Shown: piece by piece, positions 12,400 through 24,487 of the stretch
How positions within the stretch are numbered: the first letter of the stretch is position 1
Layout: the number at the start of each line of letters is the position of its first letter
Assembly (NCBI GenBank): GCA_015680685.1
Contig: MNCI01009146.1
Span: 332,210 to 396,209 of the forward strand
Length of the DNA: 64,000 nucleotides
Direction: 5' to 3'
Source of the DNA: Gnetum montanum
Lineage: Eukaryota > Streptophyta > Gnetopsida > Gnetales > Gnetaceae
Program-made: the position numbers and the translations under genes
The notes under the pieces: model-generated
Told to the model about the DNA's origin: nothing
Database searches by the model: none
The model's input: only the letters and a program-made list of their open reading frames with translations

Positions 12400-13221
12400 T
12401 ATCATCAACTTATTCTTTACTTATGCCTTTCTCTTGAAGAATATTGATGGACTTTTCTTCCACATGCCCAAGTCTTCAATGCCATAGATTCATGGTGAAC
12501 TTCTCTTTCTAAGCATAAAGGACTTCAACTTTATTAGTCATTGTAACAACATTCAACTAGTATACTCTTCTACTTCCTTCTTTATATCCTGGCTATGATG
12601 GATTTTCCCTGAAAAATTTTACATCTCTTATTTCCAAATAATACAAACAGGTGAAAATCATCAAAATTATCCACTGATAATAAGTTTTTAGTGAGCTCAA
12701 TGACATGATATACCTTGGAAATTATAATTATTCTACTATTATAGGACAACTTTACTTTACCATAGCCCTTAACAGTACATGTTTCATCATTCCTAAGAAA
12801 AAAAAGAGCAAACATAGCTTTATGATATTCAAAAAACCATTCTCTTCTAGATGTAAAGCTATATAAAGCACTTGAATCAATATACTAATAATTACAATTG
12901 AAGTTACCTTTAGTTATGACTACACACAAATCTAGTATTTCTTCATTAGCATCTTTAGAAGAACCAAATCTAGCATCTTTCTCCTTTTTCTTTATGAATT
13001 TGCAATCCTTCCTTAAGTGGACATGCTTCTCACAGTTCCAATACTTTGGTGTTCTCTTGGAAGCATCATCAATAACTTTCTTGAGTTAGTTGATTGTTAT
13101 TTTCCTAGTCCTTTAATTACCAATGCTTCAGTAGGTGCAAGCTTAGAACAATTTCTTCAAAGTTCTTCAATTATTACTCATCCTACAATTTCATCAAGTT
13201 CTAAAGAGGCACTTGTAGTGG
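12400..13221 (-). pseudogene. Copia gag C-terminus, protease and gag-pre-integrase remnant (element K)
   Basis: The minus strand shows a zinc knuckle YWNCEKHVHLRKDC, whose first Cys has become Tyr. A protease start follows, IDSSALYSFTSREWFFEY, where the catalytic DSG has become DSS. An open segment (12815-12582) contains LRNDETCTVKGYGKVKL and LTKNLLSVDNF. Next come the gag-pre-integrase residues WH.RLGHVEEKSINILQEKG. The copia coding sequence is cut at 13221/13222, where the LTR of element M begins, so M or its precursor inserted here. Confidence 0.8.
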
Positions 13222-14085
13222 TGATGAGTGGCGAGGTACCCCTACACTCAACCATACGAAATGAGCGTAGCATGCATGATCTGGTCGAACTCCGCAAATG
13301 GACTAGTTGTGGCACCTAGATAATTATCCTTAGGTTGTTGTTCGCTGTCTTCCCACCTGGACTAGTTATTAGCTTTGTCACGTATGGTTTAGTCCAGATG
13401 AGATGTATGATGTGTTCATAATTCTAACGCTACTCCTAAAGGTAGTGGAAAATAATATTAACTAAGCTAAGCTAGGAGGAGAAGGGTAAGAGAATCTAAT
13501 CTAGCCTAAGTGCGACAAGCAACCGATTCCTTCATCAACCGTACACATCTTGGACTTCGTGCACAACTACCACTAGGACTACCAAGTGTAGATCTTAGGT
13601 ATGCAACTGGGATTACCAAGGGTAGATCCCAAATACGCCACTAGGAGTACCAAGTGCAGATCCTAGCTATGCCACTGGGCTACCAAGTAGTCACACTTAA
13701 ATGCTCGTAATCAAGTCGTACTCGTTCCGCTTCTAGGAGTTTAAGGGTGAGAGAGAAAACAATAAATAATATTAAAGAAATAAAATAAATAAATAAATAA
13801 CAAAGTGAATGCTGCAATGATGAAGTAATCTTGATGTTTATTGCTGGTCATGTGCGTGTCCAAGTATGTCGCACTCAAATAAAGACACCATACAATTACA
13901 TTCACCACAGTGCGGGCAGACACGGGAAAAATAATCTAACTCTGGAGGGATCAAACTGCCAGAGCTTCGCTACTTCTATTCTATCTATGCTAAACAAGGA
14001 AGAGCTACGTCTTATTTATAGATATGGCGGTGGACTGCGATATCGCATACGCGATATCGCGGCCTATGCGAATCACATCTCATCA
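13222..14085 (-). repeat. 3' LTR of element M
   Basis: Begins TGATGAGTGGCG and ends CTCATCA on the plus strand, matching the termini of the P LTRs. Just outside is CAGTCATGGGGGTA on the minus strand (14099-14086), the polypurine tract. It has one GATATC palindrome unit and a TATA box, and the same R-U5 as P. Length is 864 bp against about 832 in P. Confidence 0.85.
14013..14060 (-). promoter_or_regulatory. LTR promoter of M: palindrome plus TATA box
   Basis: The minus strand has GCGATATCGC, GTAT, GCGATATCGC (14060-14037), then CTATAAATA (14021-14013). The paired perfect 10-bp palindromes are probably a protein-binding site, by inference; the TATA box sets the LTR transcription start. Confidence 0.6.
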
Positions 14086-14256
14086 TACCCCCATGACTGA
14101 ATAAAAACTCGTCCTCGAGTTACAAGGACAACAAGCTTCATTGATTACACAGTGGATAGGTATGGGATTACTAACTAGAAAAACAAAAAATGAGATGATG
14201 CCACAGTGTGGGAAGACACAACACAGAAAAATACTACAACTACAAAAATGTGGAAC

Positions 14257-17041
14257 TCATGTAGTTCCTGGTGGTGGTGGCTCCTCCATGGGTGCTTTCC
14301 CTTTGTCATGTGCTCCAGGCTTTGAAGCTTAATTTCATTGAAGTATGGCTTGGAGCTTCTCCTCTTCAGTCCGAGGATCTTGCGCCATCCATGCTGATGC
14401 TTCAATGTTTGATGGAGTCGACACACGGACAAGGTAGTTGCGGGAACATCTGATTGGCTTTGACATACCATGCCATGAACACCGGTCGTTCCTCTTCATA
14501 GGCTCTGGCTTTGTCTTTGTATTCATGAAGGTCTGTTAGCCATCGAGCCAAGTTAGTTGTGATGTCTTTCTGGCCCTGGTAGCTTTCTTTTACCACCGCA
14601 AGTTTAGAAATTACGACATCTAGTTTCTCAACCAGCTTCTTATGCTTTGCAAATTCTACTTCAAATTTAATGTGGGCGGAAGCTACCTGCTGCTCGAGCT
14701 CTGACCTCGGGTGCCCTGCTGTTAACATGGCAAGGTTGGAATACCTAAGATTTGCCAACTCCATGTACTCTATTAAGTCCTGGATCTACAGGTCCCAGTT
14801 TTTAACTTCCGCTTGGTGGGTAAAGGCGTAAGTGTCCAATATGGCCCTCTAATCAGTGTGCTGAGCACTGATGTTGTTGATTTGAGCCTTGGCCATATGG
14901 ATCTCCTTCTCCAGGATTTGTTTGTACATTCCCACCTGATCACAGAAGTGCTCCTTCAGCTTCTCGTGTCATTTAGCCTCATTCTGCCATGCGCTTATCT
15001 CGATGGCTGATTTTTGGTGAATAGCGCACACCTCCTCCATTGAGAGGGTTTGATTTTCTCTAGCTAAATGGCTTACATCTCGGTTGACCTGAATGAACTG
15101 TTCTTGTAACTAATGAAAGTGTTCATCAAGAACATTCTTTTGTTTCTCCACAGAAGTCAACCAGAGGTTATCTGCAACCAACTGCTTATTCTCTTCTTCT
15201 AAGGCCTTGAGTGCCTTAAGATGAGCATGAGTTTGCACTTATGCTATGGAGGCATCCCAAGTGGCCATCTCCTTTTCTTCTGCCACCTTCTTATTTTCTG
15301 TGATTAGCTTTGTTAAATGCTTTATTCTAAAATTTTCCAGCTCTTCTGTGGGAACAAATTGTAGAGGATCCCGCTGTGCTACTTGTAAGGCTACAAGCTG
15401 CTCTTGTAGTTTCTGCACTTTAATGTGAGCATGCTCGACCCTTACTTCGGATATGACCAGTTTTTCCTTTGTGGAAATGAGGTCTGATTGAATTGATGTT
15501 ACATTCTAGGGGATGTCAAACAAGAATGTCAGAACTTGTCCTATTTGTAGCAATCGATCTACTGCATCCTCATGTTCCGCAGGAGTGATTGAAGTTCCGG
15601 CAAGAGTTTGAGCATCTTGTGCTCCTGAGAGATCTGCCGGTGGCACAACATGTACATTAAAGGATTCTTTGATATGGTCAGTGACCACTACAATAGCTCC
15701 CGTGGCATCTTGGTGTTGCATGACCACCACAGTGGCCCCTTCACCAGTCTCTAACTGCACTTGAAAAGATTTCACATTTCCAGAGATCTGTTGTGACCAT
15801 CTACTTTCCCCTCCTCTTGTTTGAATTGATAATTCACCCCTTGTGCGATTTAATGAAATAGTAGGCTAGTCAGCATCATTGATGACATGGAAGAGGTTTG
15901 CATCATCACGACTTCCCCAACTAACCATCTCGACGATGGCCCTAAGATGGCTCATCAATAGTCTATAGTCTTACAGTGGTGGTAGCTGATCCTGACCTAT
16001 GCCGGGTCCTGCTTCTTATTGTTGGCTGGGACCTATGGCTGGAGGTTGGCTGGGTCCTGCAAGTTGAGTTGCAGGTGGTCCAATCATCTGTTCTTCTTCT
16101 TCATCGAGTCTCAGCACTTCGCCAGTGCTCTTTCTTGGAGCTGGTGCTTTTAATAACTAAGCATAAGAAGCATTCTGGGCCTTTCAGAGAACATCATTTG
16201 TGTATCCCCGAATACTAGCCCGTCAACACAGTTTTCTGATAAGGCAAGGAAAAGGCAATGCCATCTTCCCTGACTTCCGTTCTTCAAATCGCCTTAGGAT
16301 CTCCGTCAAATATAGATGGGGAAGGTTAGCGTTAACATTTCCCATCAACACTGCACATCCCCTGGCTGCATACATCAATATTCTTTTCAAACCTTTTGTG
16401 GGGAAGAGGTGATAGGTTCCAATTTTGAAATAAACTCGCTCTTCCATCGTCAGCTCACCAAAAGCTTTATCTCTGCCATAAGCCTTCTCTACCCAATCCT
16501 TTCACACATCAGGGTCCGATCAGGTAGATAACCGAGCAACATGGGGGCCTAAATTCAAAAGGTTTAACACTTCCAAAATTTCCTACATAGAAAAGTCTAC
16601 TGTCACACCACAAATGTTAACTGTGGTGCCTTGCTCCTTATTGTGCTAGAACTGGTACGTTTCACCTAAGTACTAGGCACCGCATTCAGAGAGGACAGGC
16701 AATAAGCGAGACACTTTGAGGTGATCCCTAACAGCCTCAGGAGGGAACTCTACAAAAGATTCAAATATTAGCTCCACATTCACAGCAGCGAATGTGGACT
16801 TCTCATGAATAGCCTGAACACACTCTGGGGGCAACTTGAGTTGTTGTCCTAGTTCAGGCGCAGTAGAAGCTCCTCTTTCTGCCTGCCTCGACCATCTGGT
16901 AGGAGGTTCTTCTTGATGGATGCTAAATGATTACACCTCCTATTCTGCATGTTTTCTGGTAGGGACCTGTCTTCCATCTCTCCAAGGTTGTTTCGCTCCA
17001 CCTTGAATAGGGCCCCCTTGTTGTGCACGTTTCAGGGCCAT
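14257..17041 (-). pseudogene. ORF2 of element M: plant-transposon-protein-like domain plus coiled coil
   Basis: Starts at the ATG at 17041 (MALKRAQQGGP), directly after an intron-like acceptor. The first half carries a globular domain with YFKIGTYHLFPTKGLKRI, AVLMGNVNANLPHLYLTEILRRFE and PFPCLIRKLC (16447-16223). This resembles the putative plant transposon protein family (Pfam Transposase_32, from memory). The middle has FQVQLETGEGATVVVMQHQ (about 15770-15510). The last third is rich in Glu, Lys, Gln and Leu and reads as a long coiled coil (14764-14402). Stops split the frame. No signal peptide, membrane segment or nuclease motif is visible, so it is neither a classical env nor a proven transposase. 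P and B carry the same gene in the same place. Confidence 0.7.
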
Positions 17042-17100
17042 CTACAATCACACGAGCCATACGCTAGTAAGGTTGTTTTCAAAGTCAAGTTATACCTTAC
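17042..17100 (-). other. Candidate 59-nt intron ending at the ORF2 start codon (M)
   Basis: The minus strand has GTAAGG at 17100-17095, a TACTAGC branch-like site and TGTGATTGTAG ending immediately before the ATG. The same three signals occur at the same spacing in P and B. Confidence 0.55.
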
Positions 17101-17510
17101 TACATGCCTTTAATTAAAGATCTTATGTTATCGTGTGATCATGCCCAAAAATTATAATAATGGGCCCTATGACTTAGGTGGATTTCATTTTAATCTCCCA
17201 GTGTACCTAAGGTCATATGATTTATGGTGCAATTTTTCCAAGTGTTAGTGTTAATTACCCTAATTGATGTCCTTTGGGCGATGATAAATTTCAAAAAAGT
17301 TGGCCACTTTTCAGCAAGTTTCACTCCCCCACAACTAAACTAAATACTCCAGGTTCAAGCAAGTTCAAACGGAATTAAAATCGGAGCACCAGTGAGCGAG
17401 ATATGAGTGAAAAAACGAGGGTCACGCAATTGCAAGTCGTAGAGAAAAATTTCAAAAACTCCCCCCACGTAAATGGCAAAATGATGCTAAGTGTTGTGGC
17501 GGGGGTGTCC

Positions 17511-17600
17511 TATTTATAGGGAAATAGGACGTGATATCGTGTATGGTACATCGCATACGCGATATCACGTGGGACACGATATCGTGTATACAATATCTCG
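17511..17600 (-). promoter_or_regulatory. Internal promoter-like module of M, resembling its LTR U3
   Basis: On the minus strand, GATATC palindromes (CACGATATCGTG, then GTGATATCGC with its partner arm, then ACGATATCACG) are followed by CTATAAATA at 17519-17511. It lies 470 bases before the ORF2 ATG. Order and motif type match the LTR promoter of the same element, and P has the same module. A dedicated promoter for ORF2 is inferred. Confidence 0.55.
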
Positions 17601-19105
17601 TCCCTAGTGATGTGGGACACATGAAAAATACTGAATTTTGAATGATTTTCTTGAAATTAATGGTGTAAATTGAGGAGATGGGCAAGTATTAAGATATCCT
17701 AGGGTAATTTCATTGATTTGAGAGACACTCTTAAGGAAAATGATGTGAACTTAGCAATTAAAAATTTGGCGGTTATGAAGAAAAGGGAATGTAATGGTAT
17801 ATTGGAACGTAGAAATTTAGAGGGGTAATAATAGGTAAAGAAAATTAAGAAAAATTAAGCTAAGGGTAAGAAATTGTGTGTTTGAACTAGAGAATTAGTG
17901 AAGAGTACGAAAAATTACACAAGTGGATCCTCCCCAAAGCAGGTTTCAACCTATGATGCCCTTGTGTAACCACACTTAAAGTGTCTGTGGGCACTAGAAG
18001 GGTTAAATGTAATCTGCACTAATTCCACAAAACACACACATGTAAATATCACCAAAATGAGATTAAAATTCTATGCTACACGGGACACAAGCTACAATTA
18101 CACGAACAGTGAGATGAAATGAACTATAGAAGGGATCATAGAGATTGGGACATGAGGTAATTGACCGAAGGCACAATGAATCCTACGTGTAAAGCATGAT
18201 TAAAGTGTCATTAACCCGTCGTTCTAAGATCAGGACCAAGTCCATCCTTCAATCAGTGGCATCACATCATTTCATCCAAAGGTGAACAACTATGAGAGTA
18301 CCATAACAAAAAGGCGTACGATCACTTGGCGTTTTATGCTAGGGAGGAGTGACTTTTGTTTTATGGCACTTTCTTGTTTTTCTTTTTCTCCTTTTTTTTT
18401 CACTCTACTGAATCCAGAGAAGCCACCAAGCTTCAAGCATGGATGCATGTCTTTCCAGTGGGACCCCCTAGAACAGTGTTTGATTTTTGAGTGTCCTTTT
18501 GATTACTCTTACTTCCATTTTTCATTAGATCTACAAGGATCTTAGTACAACCATATTGCATGATAACTCCCATAGACGTCACCAAAGAGAATGCACAAGT
18601 CCCCTTGATGTCACACCCTAATCATTCCCTCTTGGTCCATCCTTCTTCATTCTGGGTACAATGAACACAAAATTAAATTTAACTTTAGAAATTTCAAGAA
18701 TATCACTGTGCCCTCAAATAGAACCTCTTATTTGTAGAGTGGATGAGTGGGTGTAATGGGCTGACTATTCCAAATAATTGATCATTCATGACTTAATAAC
18801 ATAGAACACACCTCAACCAACGATCCACATGAGTGCTTTATTCATAGATGAGATTACTTACAAAAATGTAAAACAAAAAAAACACAAAAAGATAAAAAGA
18901 TAAAACAAAAAATCGAAAAATGAAAAAAAACTGGAAAACAAAAAGGTGTAAAATCAAAGAAATGAAAAATATTTATTAACCCCGGTTGTTAGTAACATGG
19001 GGGATATCCCCCATAGCTAATCGGTTGAGGATAGCAATGATTAATAAATGAAGGTTGAGGATCCTCGCATGCTGGAAGTATTGGAACTTGGCCATACTTA
19101 CCCCA
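17601..19105 (-). other. Non-coding spacer between gag and the ORF2 promoter (M)
   Basis: Contains a T-rich tract (minus strand) straight after gag and short segments shared with P. No protease, RT or integrase motif is seen. The gag end and spacer join at the same place as in P, so pol was lost before the two copies spread. Confidence 0.6.
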
Positions 19106-20962
19106 TTAGGGTTCACACACTTGATTGTAATAAGCATAGTGGGGCACTTTATACAATGAAGTTCTCAGATAACAAGTTGATCCACTATGATGTTTGTGAA
19201 TGTTAGATGGTATGCAAGGATTAGGATGATGCCTCCCATGGTTGTGTTCATTAGGCCTTATGGTTATTGGAGCGTTAGTTGGTGGCCCTGATGAAGTTAC
19301 ATGAGGCATTGGGTTCGAAGGTAAGGGTGCACCATAGGGTTGGACTTGTGCTGGGTTGGAAGGTGCAGTGACCTTAGAATTGTGTTGTTCCTTCCTACGG
19401 CTGTGTTTAAAGAAGGGGTGCTTTTTATGTTCTTGAGGTTGCTCACTGCTGTTGGGACTAGTAGCGCAAGTGTTGTTCGTGGGTTGTTGCTGTGGCACAA
19501 ACACCTTAGGAACAATTGGTGGCATTGTGGAAGGAGGGAAAGGATGAGAATGTTGAAAGTTAGGAGGAATATAAGGTGCACAAGGTGGTGGTTGTGTTGG
19601 AGGCATGGGTTGATAGTATTGTGGAGAATGGTATTTTGGTGAGACAAAGTGTGTTGGCCCAAATGGAGAAACAAGGTGTTGAACATGATAAGCATTTGGA
19701 TTTGGAAAATATGAAGGATGCATCCAGTCTAAGGGTGGTATCCCCCATGACTGGGATTGTTGCCAATGCGACTGAACATAGTATCTTTGTACAAACTCTA
19801 GATGTAACGTGTTTCCCCAATGCTCATGTAAATGTAACAATATTGGGCATTGACCCTTGGGGTGATTGTACAGGCATAGGTTGCATTCATACGAAGAATT
19901 GGCAGTTGAGCGCTTATTCCATTTATTCTTTTTTTCCGATTGTCTATTGTTTTGTCCTGCTTCTTGGGTTGTCAAAACTCTATCTCCAATGATGTTGATA
20001 TATTCTCCACACTTTTGATTCATCCAGTCCAACATCTTATTGATCTTTGAATCGGCTTCTTCTAATGATTGTTGTATTGGCAAAGATGATGTTTCCACCT
20101 TGAGATTTGTTAATTTCTCCTTGTTATGATCAAGGACCTTGATTAAGTTGAAATTTTGGTCCCGTTGATGTTTTTCAACACTCTCCCATGTAGCTATTTC
20201 TCCTTCTTCTTTTGCTACCTGCTTAATAAGCTCTTGGATTTGATGGGTTTGTAGTTCATATAGTTGACCTTGGGCATACATTCCTAAGGTCCCTCTTGTT
20301 TCATTATGTAGCCCATCAATGATATGGTACATTACCCTTTCCTCAAAAAACCCATGGCCTGGACAGTTGTTTAACAATGCATAATATCTTTCTAAGGCCA
20401 TGTCCAAGGGTTCATGTTGTGCTTGTTTCCATTCTTGGATTTGTTTCCTCAAGGCTGACACTCTTGCGTAGGTTTGATATTTTTTGTTAAAGACTTCTAC
20501 CATTTTTGACCAACATCATATCAAATTTGGTTACCATACTTTTACTTGGTCAACGAGTGTCATGGGAAACATCTTAAGTTTTTGCCACCTGTTATCAATG
20601 TTATTCCATCTGTAGGCATCGTAGAAGGCTTGTAAATGTTGATACGGATCTAAGTCATAGCCTCCTGAAAATTTAGGAAAGTTGTTTAAATCAAGCCTGG
20701 GTAGTCGACCCTCTTTATGATGCCTACGTGAGATTCGAATAGCCTCTTGTATTTGCGTTAACCTTGTAGTGGCTAGTGGGGGTTCATCGTCATCGGGTAA
20801 GTTATGTCTTCGTGTGTTGCGATGACATTGCTTTCGTTCATGTTTATAAGAAACTCCCACTTCAGGTTGTATACTCCAATCTTCATCGTCATATAGTTCG
20901 TTGGTTCTCCAATGAACTTCCTCACTAAGTGTGATGTTATTATTATCTTGTAGGAGAGACAT
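19106..20962 (-). pseudogene. Gag of element M (Athila-like), almost open
   Basis: Starts MSLLQDNNNITLSEEVHW and runs 143 codons to KVW (20962-20531). A small deletion and two stops follow, then 465 open codons (20503-19106). The capsid part includes FPKFSGGYDLDPYQHLQAF and LERYYALLNNCPGHGFFEE, the Athila retrotransposon-gag pattern. The zinc knuckle CNLCLYNHPKGQC has Cx2Cx3Hx4C spacing, followed by a Pro/Gln/His-rich tail. Gag packages element RNA into particles. Comparison with P shows that about five codons (YRSLK in P) were lost at the break. Among the gags here it is the best preserved, so M is probably the youngest or was under selection longest. Confidence 0.85.
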
Positions 20963-21090
20963 TGTTGTGAAAATGTGTGTGAATTTATGTGTGACTTTTT
21001 ATAATTATTTTTTTCTAAGAGATATATCGTTAAGTCCTTTATAGCGACCTTGTATGATATAACTAATCTAGATAACTAGCAACCATGCAC

Positions 21091-21696
21091 GTAACAAGGG
21101 TAATGGAAAAATAACTATTACCGATGAGGTTATGGATTCTGATATGAACAATGATGGTGGATGTGAGATTTGCTAATATGACCATCCTAAGGGATGTTAC
21201 CTAATAATCTCACATCTTCCCAAGATAGTTCCACCAACCCTTAATGTATTATCCAAGTGGAACTCCACCACAACCTATCGAGCAACACCAGTAGTGGAAA
21301 TACCCACAGTCATGGGAGATGCCACCGCCTAGACAACAATACCCTTACTAGCAACCAGATCTATATGGCTATTACGTGTAGCAACCGGTTTCTCCAAGTA
21401 ACTCTATGGGTCATGCAACCCCACAACATCATTACCAAGTTCTGGAGTATTTTAGGACTCCCTGTCCTAGAAAAGACACTTCACATGCATACCATCCTCC
21501 GAATCCATCCGCATCTCTTACGATGATAGTTCCAATACCACCCGCTCCAACGATGCAAGGGGAACTCCCCACTCAACCACAGCAACGTAATGTTACAAGA
21601 TCTATAAACCTTCAACCCACTACTAGTTCTAACAACCGTACAAAGAGAAGACCCTTCCTCAAAACCAATAGTCCAAACAAGCTCTCATAACCACAA
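21091..21696 (+). pseudogene. Gag C-terminal fragment with zinc knuckle (A)
   Basis: Begins inside gag: TITDEVMDSDMNND, then the knuckle GGCEIC.YDHPKGCYL with one stop, then a Pro- and Gln-rich tail. The knuckle spacing (Cx2Cx3H) agrees with M. Everything upstream is missing. Confidence 0.7.
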
Positions 21697-22213
21697 GTGG
21701 TTGAGTCTATAACCACTCCTTCATCAAGAAAGGCTTCGGGGCTCCCTTCAAATCAACAACAGAGCTCAATGCACATGGTTATGTTAACACATATCATCAT
21801 TGCCTGGATAAAGGTAGGCCACCTTCCCAAGAAACTCTTTGATCCTAAAAGTTCCTTAATCTACCTCCATGTCATTGGGAATGAACCACATAAGGCTCTT
21901 CTTAACTCAGGTTCCAGAGTTAACTTAATATCACAAGAAATGTATAAAGCATGGAACTTGCCTCCACTCAAGAAAAGAAATATTCAATTAGACCTGGCTA
22001 ACTAGTCCATCACTGTCCCCTTTAAACTTGTGGAGGACATTGTTACCACTGTGTGTGGTTGGTCATACCTAGCTAATTTCCTAGAGATAGAAGTCAACAA
22101 TAATACATGGGACTTCCCAATTATAATGGGGATGGCATGGCTCAACACCATCAACGCATGCTTAGGAATCCGTGATATTTCCCTGGAAATATCTAAGGAA
22201 AATATTTATTGAA
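21697..22213 (+). pseudogene. Protease remnant (A)
   Basis: Contains KVGHLPKKLFDPKSSLIYL, then HKALLNSGSRVNLISQEM, KAWNLPPLKKRNIQLDL, VEDIVTTVCGWSYLANFLEI and FPIIMGMAWLNTINACLGI. This is a retropepsin-like fold in which the catalytic DSG now reads NSG. One stop splits it (TAG near 22003). It is colinear with the protease of B and the remnant at 3030-3400. Confidence 0.8.
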
Positions 22214-24487
22214 AGATCAAGAAGAAGAAAGTTCCATGCATTACATACAGTGATACAAAGGGTGATGACATATAGGAGTGCTCAGCATTTCCTATATGCA
22301 ACTAGTGTGCCCAGGAAACTCACATACAAAGGTGCCTATATGTAGCAACCACACAATAAGAAAACACCTAGTGGTTGATAGCTAATAAAGAGAGAAACTC
22401 ACCAACATGCATGGAACTAACTAGGGAAACAACTTGCAACCACAACGAAAGCATAGATACCTCTAAAACATCAATTTGGAGAAGTTGGACACTTCTAAAA
22501 AATTCAAACAAACACTCGTTATTTCGGATCTCTCCCTTTCAATTCAATCATGGGGGAGATGGTCACCTATGCTAATCATTTAAGGCCCTCAGTTTCTTTT
22601 AAGTTTTTTTTTTACACATTTTTGTTTTAAAAATTTTTTGTTTTACACATTTTTGTTTTACAAATTTCTTTAACTTTTCTTGTTTTTGTTTTACAGCATC
22701 GTTCATGCTTTTTCTTTTATTTGTGTGTGTGTGTATGTGTGTGTTATTCATTTTTTCAAGTTCATCACTTAATAAGTGCTTCAAAGATGGTATGAACGGT
22801 ATTCTATTGGTTGCTAATGTTTGGTTTTTACCTTTAAGTGATGATGTTGATACTAAGGTATGGTTCTTTTGATATAGTAGGCAATGAGTCCACATCATCC
22901 ATGCATCCACAAATCTCTATGGCCTCTCTTGGCTTGGAACTATATAGTCCCTTTCTTCAAAATAATAAGAACTTTAAATGAATCAGTGACTGGGAATTTC
23001 TCAAACTAAGGAAGGACTCAAGGATTGAAAAGGGTGTGGCTTCAAGGGAACTTGATGCATTTGTGTTGGCCATTCTCTTGGGTGCTTGGATGTTTTCTTC
23101 TTGAGTTTTCTTACCATTTCGACGTTACCCAATTATCGGAAAGCTGAGAGAATAAAAATAAAAATAATAAGTCTTTGCATGATGTGGTTCTCACGAAAAA
23201 CATAAAAAAAAATGGGAATTCAAAGCACACCTCTTAGATAAAATAATCATCTGGGCTAAAAGCACTAGTTATGGAACTAAAAACATGTTTCCTCTAACTA
23301 AGGCCCTTCCTCACTTCCTACTTTCTCCTCCCTTGTTTTGTCGGAATGGTGGTGGCTCTTTGAGGGATGCATTCTTGTTACTGCAAGTGGATGGATTGGC
23401 TAAATGTATTAATGCGAAGTCACTGGATGTGGTTTGTTTGAGGCTAGATTTGGAATGGGATCTACTAAGTCACATTAATCATTAAATACACAAGGGGCTA
23501 TACACCACCTTGTTCTTGAAATTCCATTCCATCCTCTTCTTTCCATCATTCTTTCTCCATTGTTCACCTCATTTCCGGTTGTATCATTAGTGTATATTTT
23601 AGTTAACGCATTGTTTTCTTTGTGGTAAATTCTTGTGGTTAAGACTTTCACTCTTGTTCCAAATGACATTCCCAGAGCCTACAGACTCTTGAAATGTGGG
23701 TTTGTTAGGGCATTAAGGGCATGAGCCTGCTTTGGAGAGGACCCACTGGCATTCCTATTTGGTGCACCAATTAAATTCTTTCCCTTAACATTTTTGCAAT
23801 CAACTCTATTTCCTTCATTTCCATCTTGACATCCATTTCATTGACGTTATAATTATCCCTTTTTCTCTATCTTTCTTATTCATTTTCTTTCTCCATTCTA
23901 TTACTACCGGTGGTTTTCTCTTAGTCATGGGGATCCTAACCCAATTTTTTTGATTTTCTCCTAACCCCTACATCTTCGGTAGTCATCCATATTATATCTC
24001 CAAAATCCGTAATCAGCCATACCACAACTCAACCAATGGACCTTTCACCAAAGCAAGGTATCAACTACATTGTAATTCATTTACCCTTGCTAATATAAGA
24101 CTGTGTTGTATGTACAAATGGAAATCATACAACAATAGATTGGATATGGAGGGAACACTTGGAATGGATCGGTGTTGAAGTAGATATGCAAGGAATAAGA
24201 TTGATGGTGCACTTATGAATGGACAAAAAAAGATGCAATCTTGGTGTTGGCAGTAGTAGACTTCTTCTCTCTTCTCTCTTCTCTCTTAGCTATCAAATAA
24301 GGCCTGATGTCAAATGTATAAAGTGTTTAATCTTGTTATCGTGAACACCAGTTTTGTCATGTTCTATAATGATGATTCGTTCACATGTCATCCCATTCAC
24401 CATTAGTTCCATTCAAGTCAATAATCTCATACCTTCCCAATATTTTGTAAGGAACTCAAGAACGAGTTTTTTTCAGTCATGGGGATA
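22214..24487 (+). other. Post-protease remnant and non-coding spacer (A)
   Basis: A few codons of pol linker, then the deletion point near 22500, T-rich sequence from 22600, a GT microsatellite at about 22722-22744 and a (TCTCTTC)n-like tract at about 24263-24287. No ORF2 and no internal GATATC module remain. It ends in the polypurine tract CAGTCATGGGGATA. Confidence 0.65.

Larger units (their letters stand above)
13222..21088 (-). mobile_element. Element M: pol-less Athila-like element, 5' end lost
   Basis: A minus-strand element. From right to left it has leader and gag (20962-19106), a non-coding spacer with an internal promoter-like module, ORF2 (17041-14257), polypurine tract and 3' LTR (14085-13222). 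Its colinear relative is P at 37701-46366. No protease, RT or integrase lies between gag and ORF2. The 5' LTR and primer site are missing: homology to P's leader stops near 21088, where plus-strand element A begins. The 3' LTR abuts a copia gag on the left. Confidence 0.85.

Noticed and set aside
19297-19992. Several 86-138 codon frames on both strands near 19.3-20.0 kb
   Set aside because: They are other-frame shadows of the long gag frame of M, caused by its Pro/His/Gln-rich codons.
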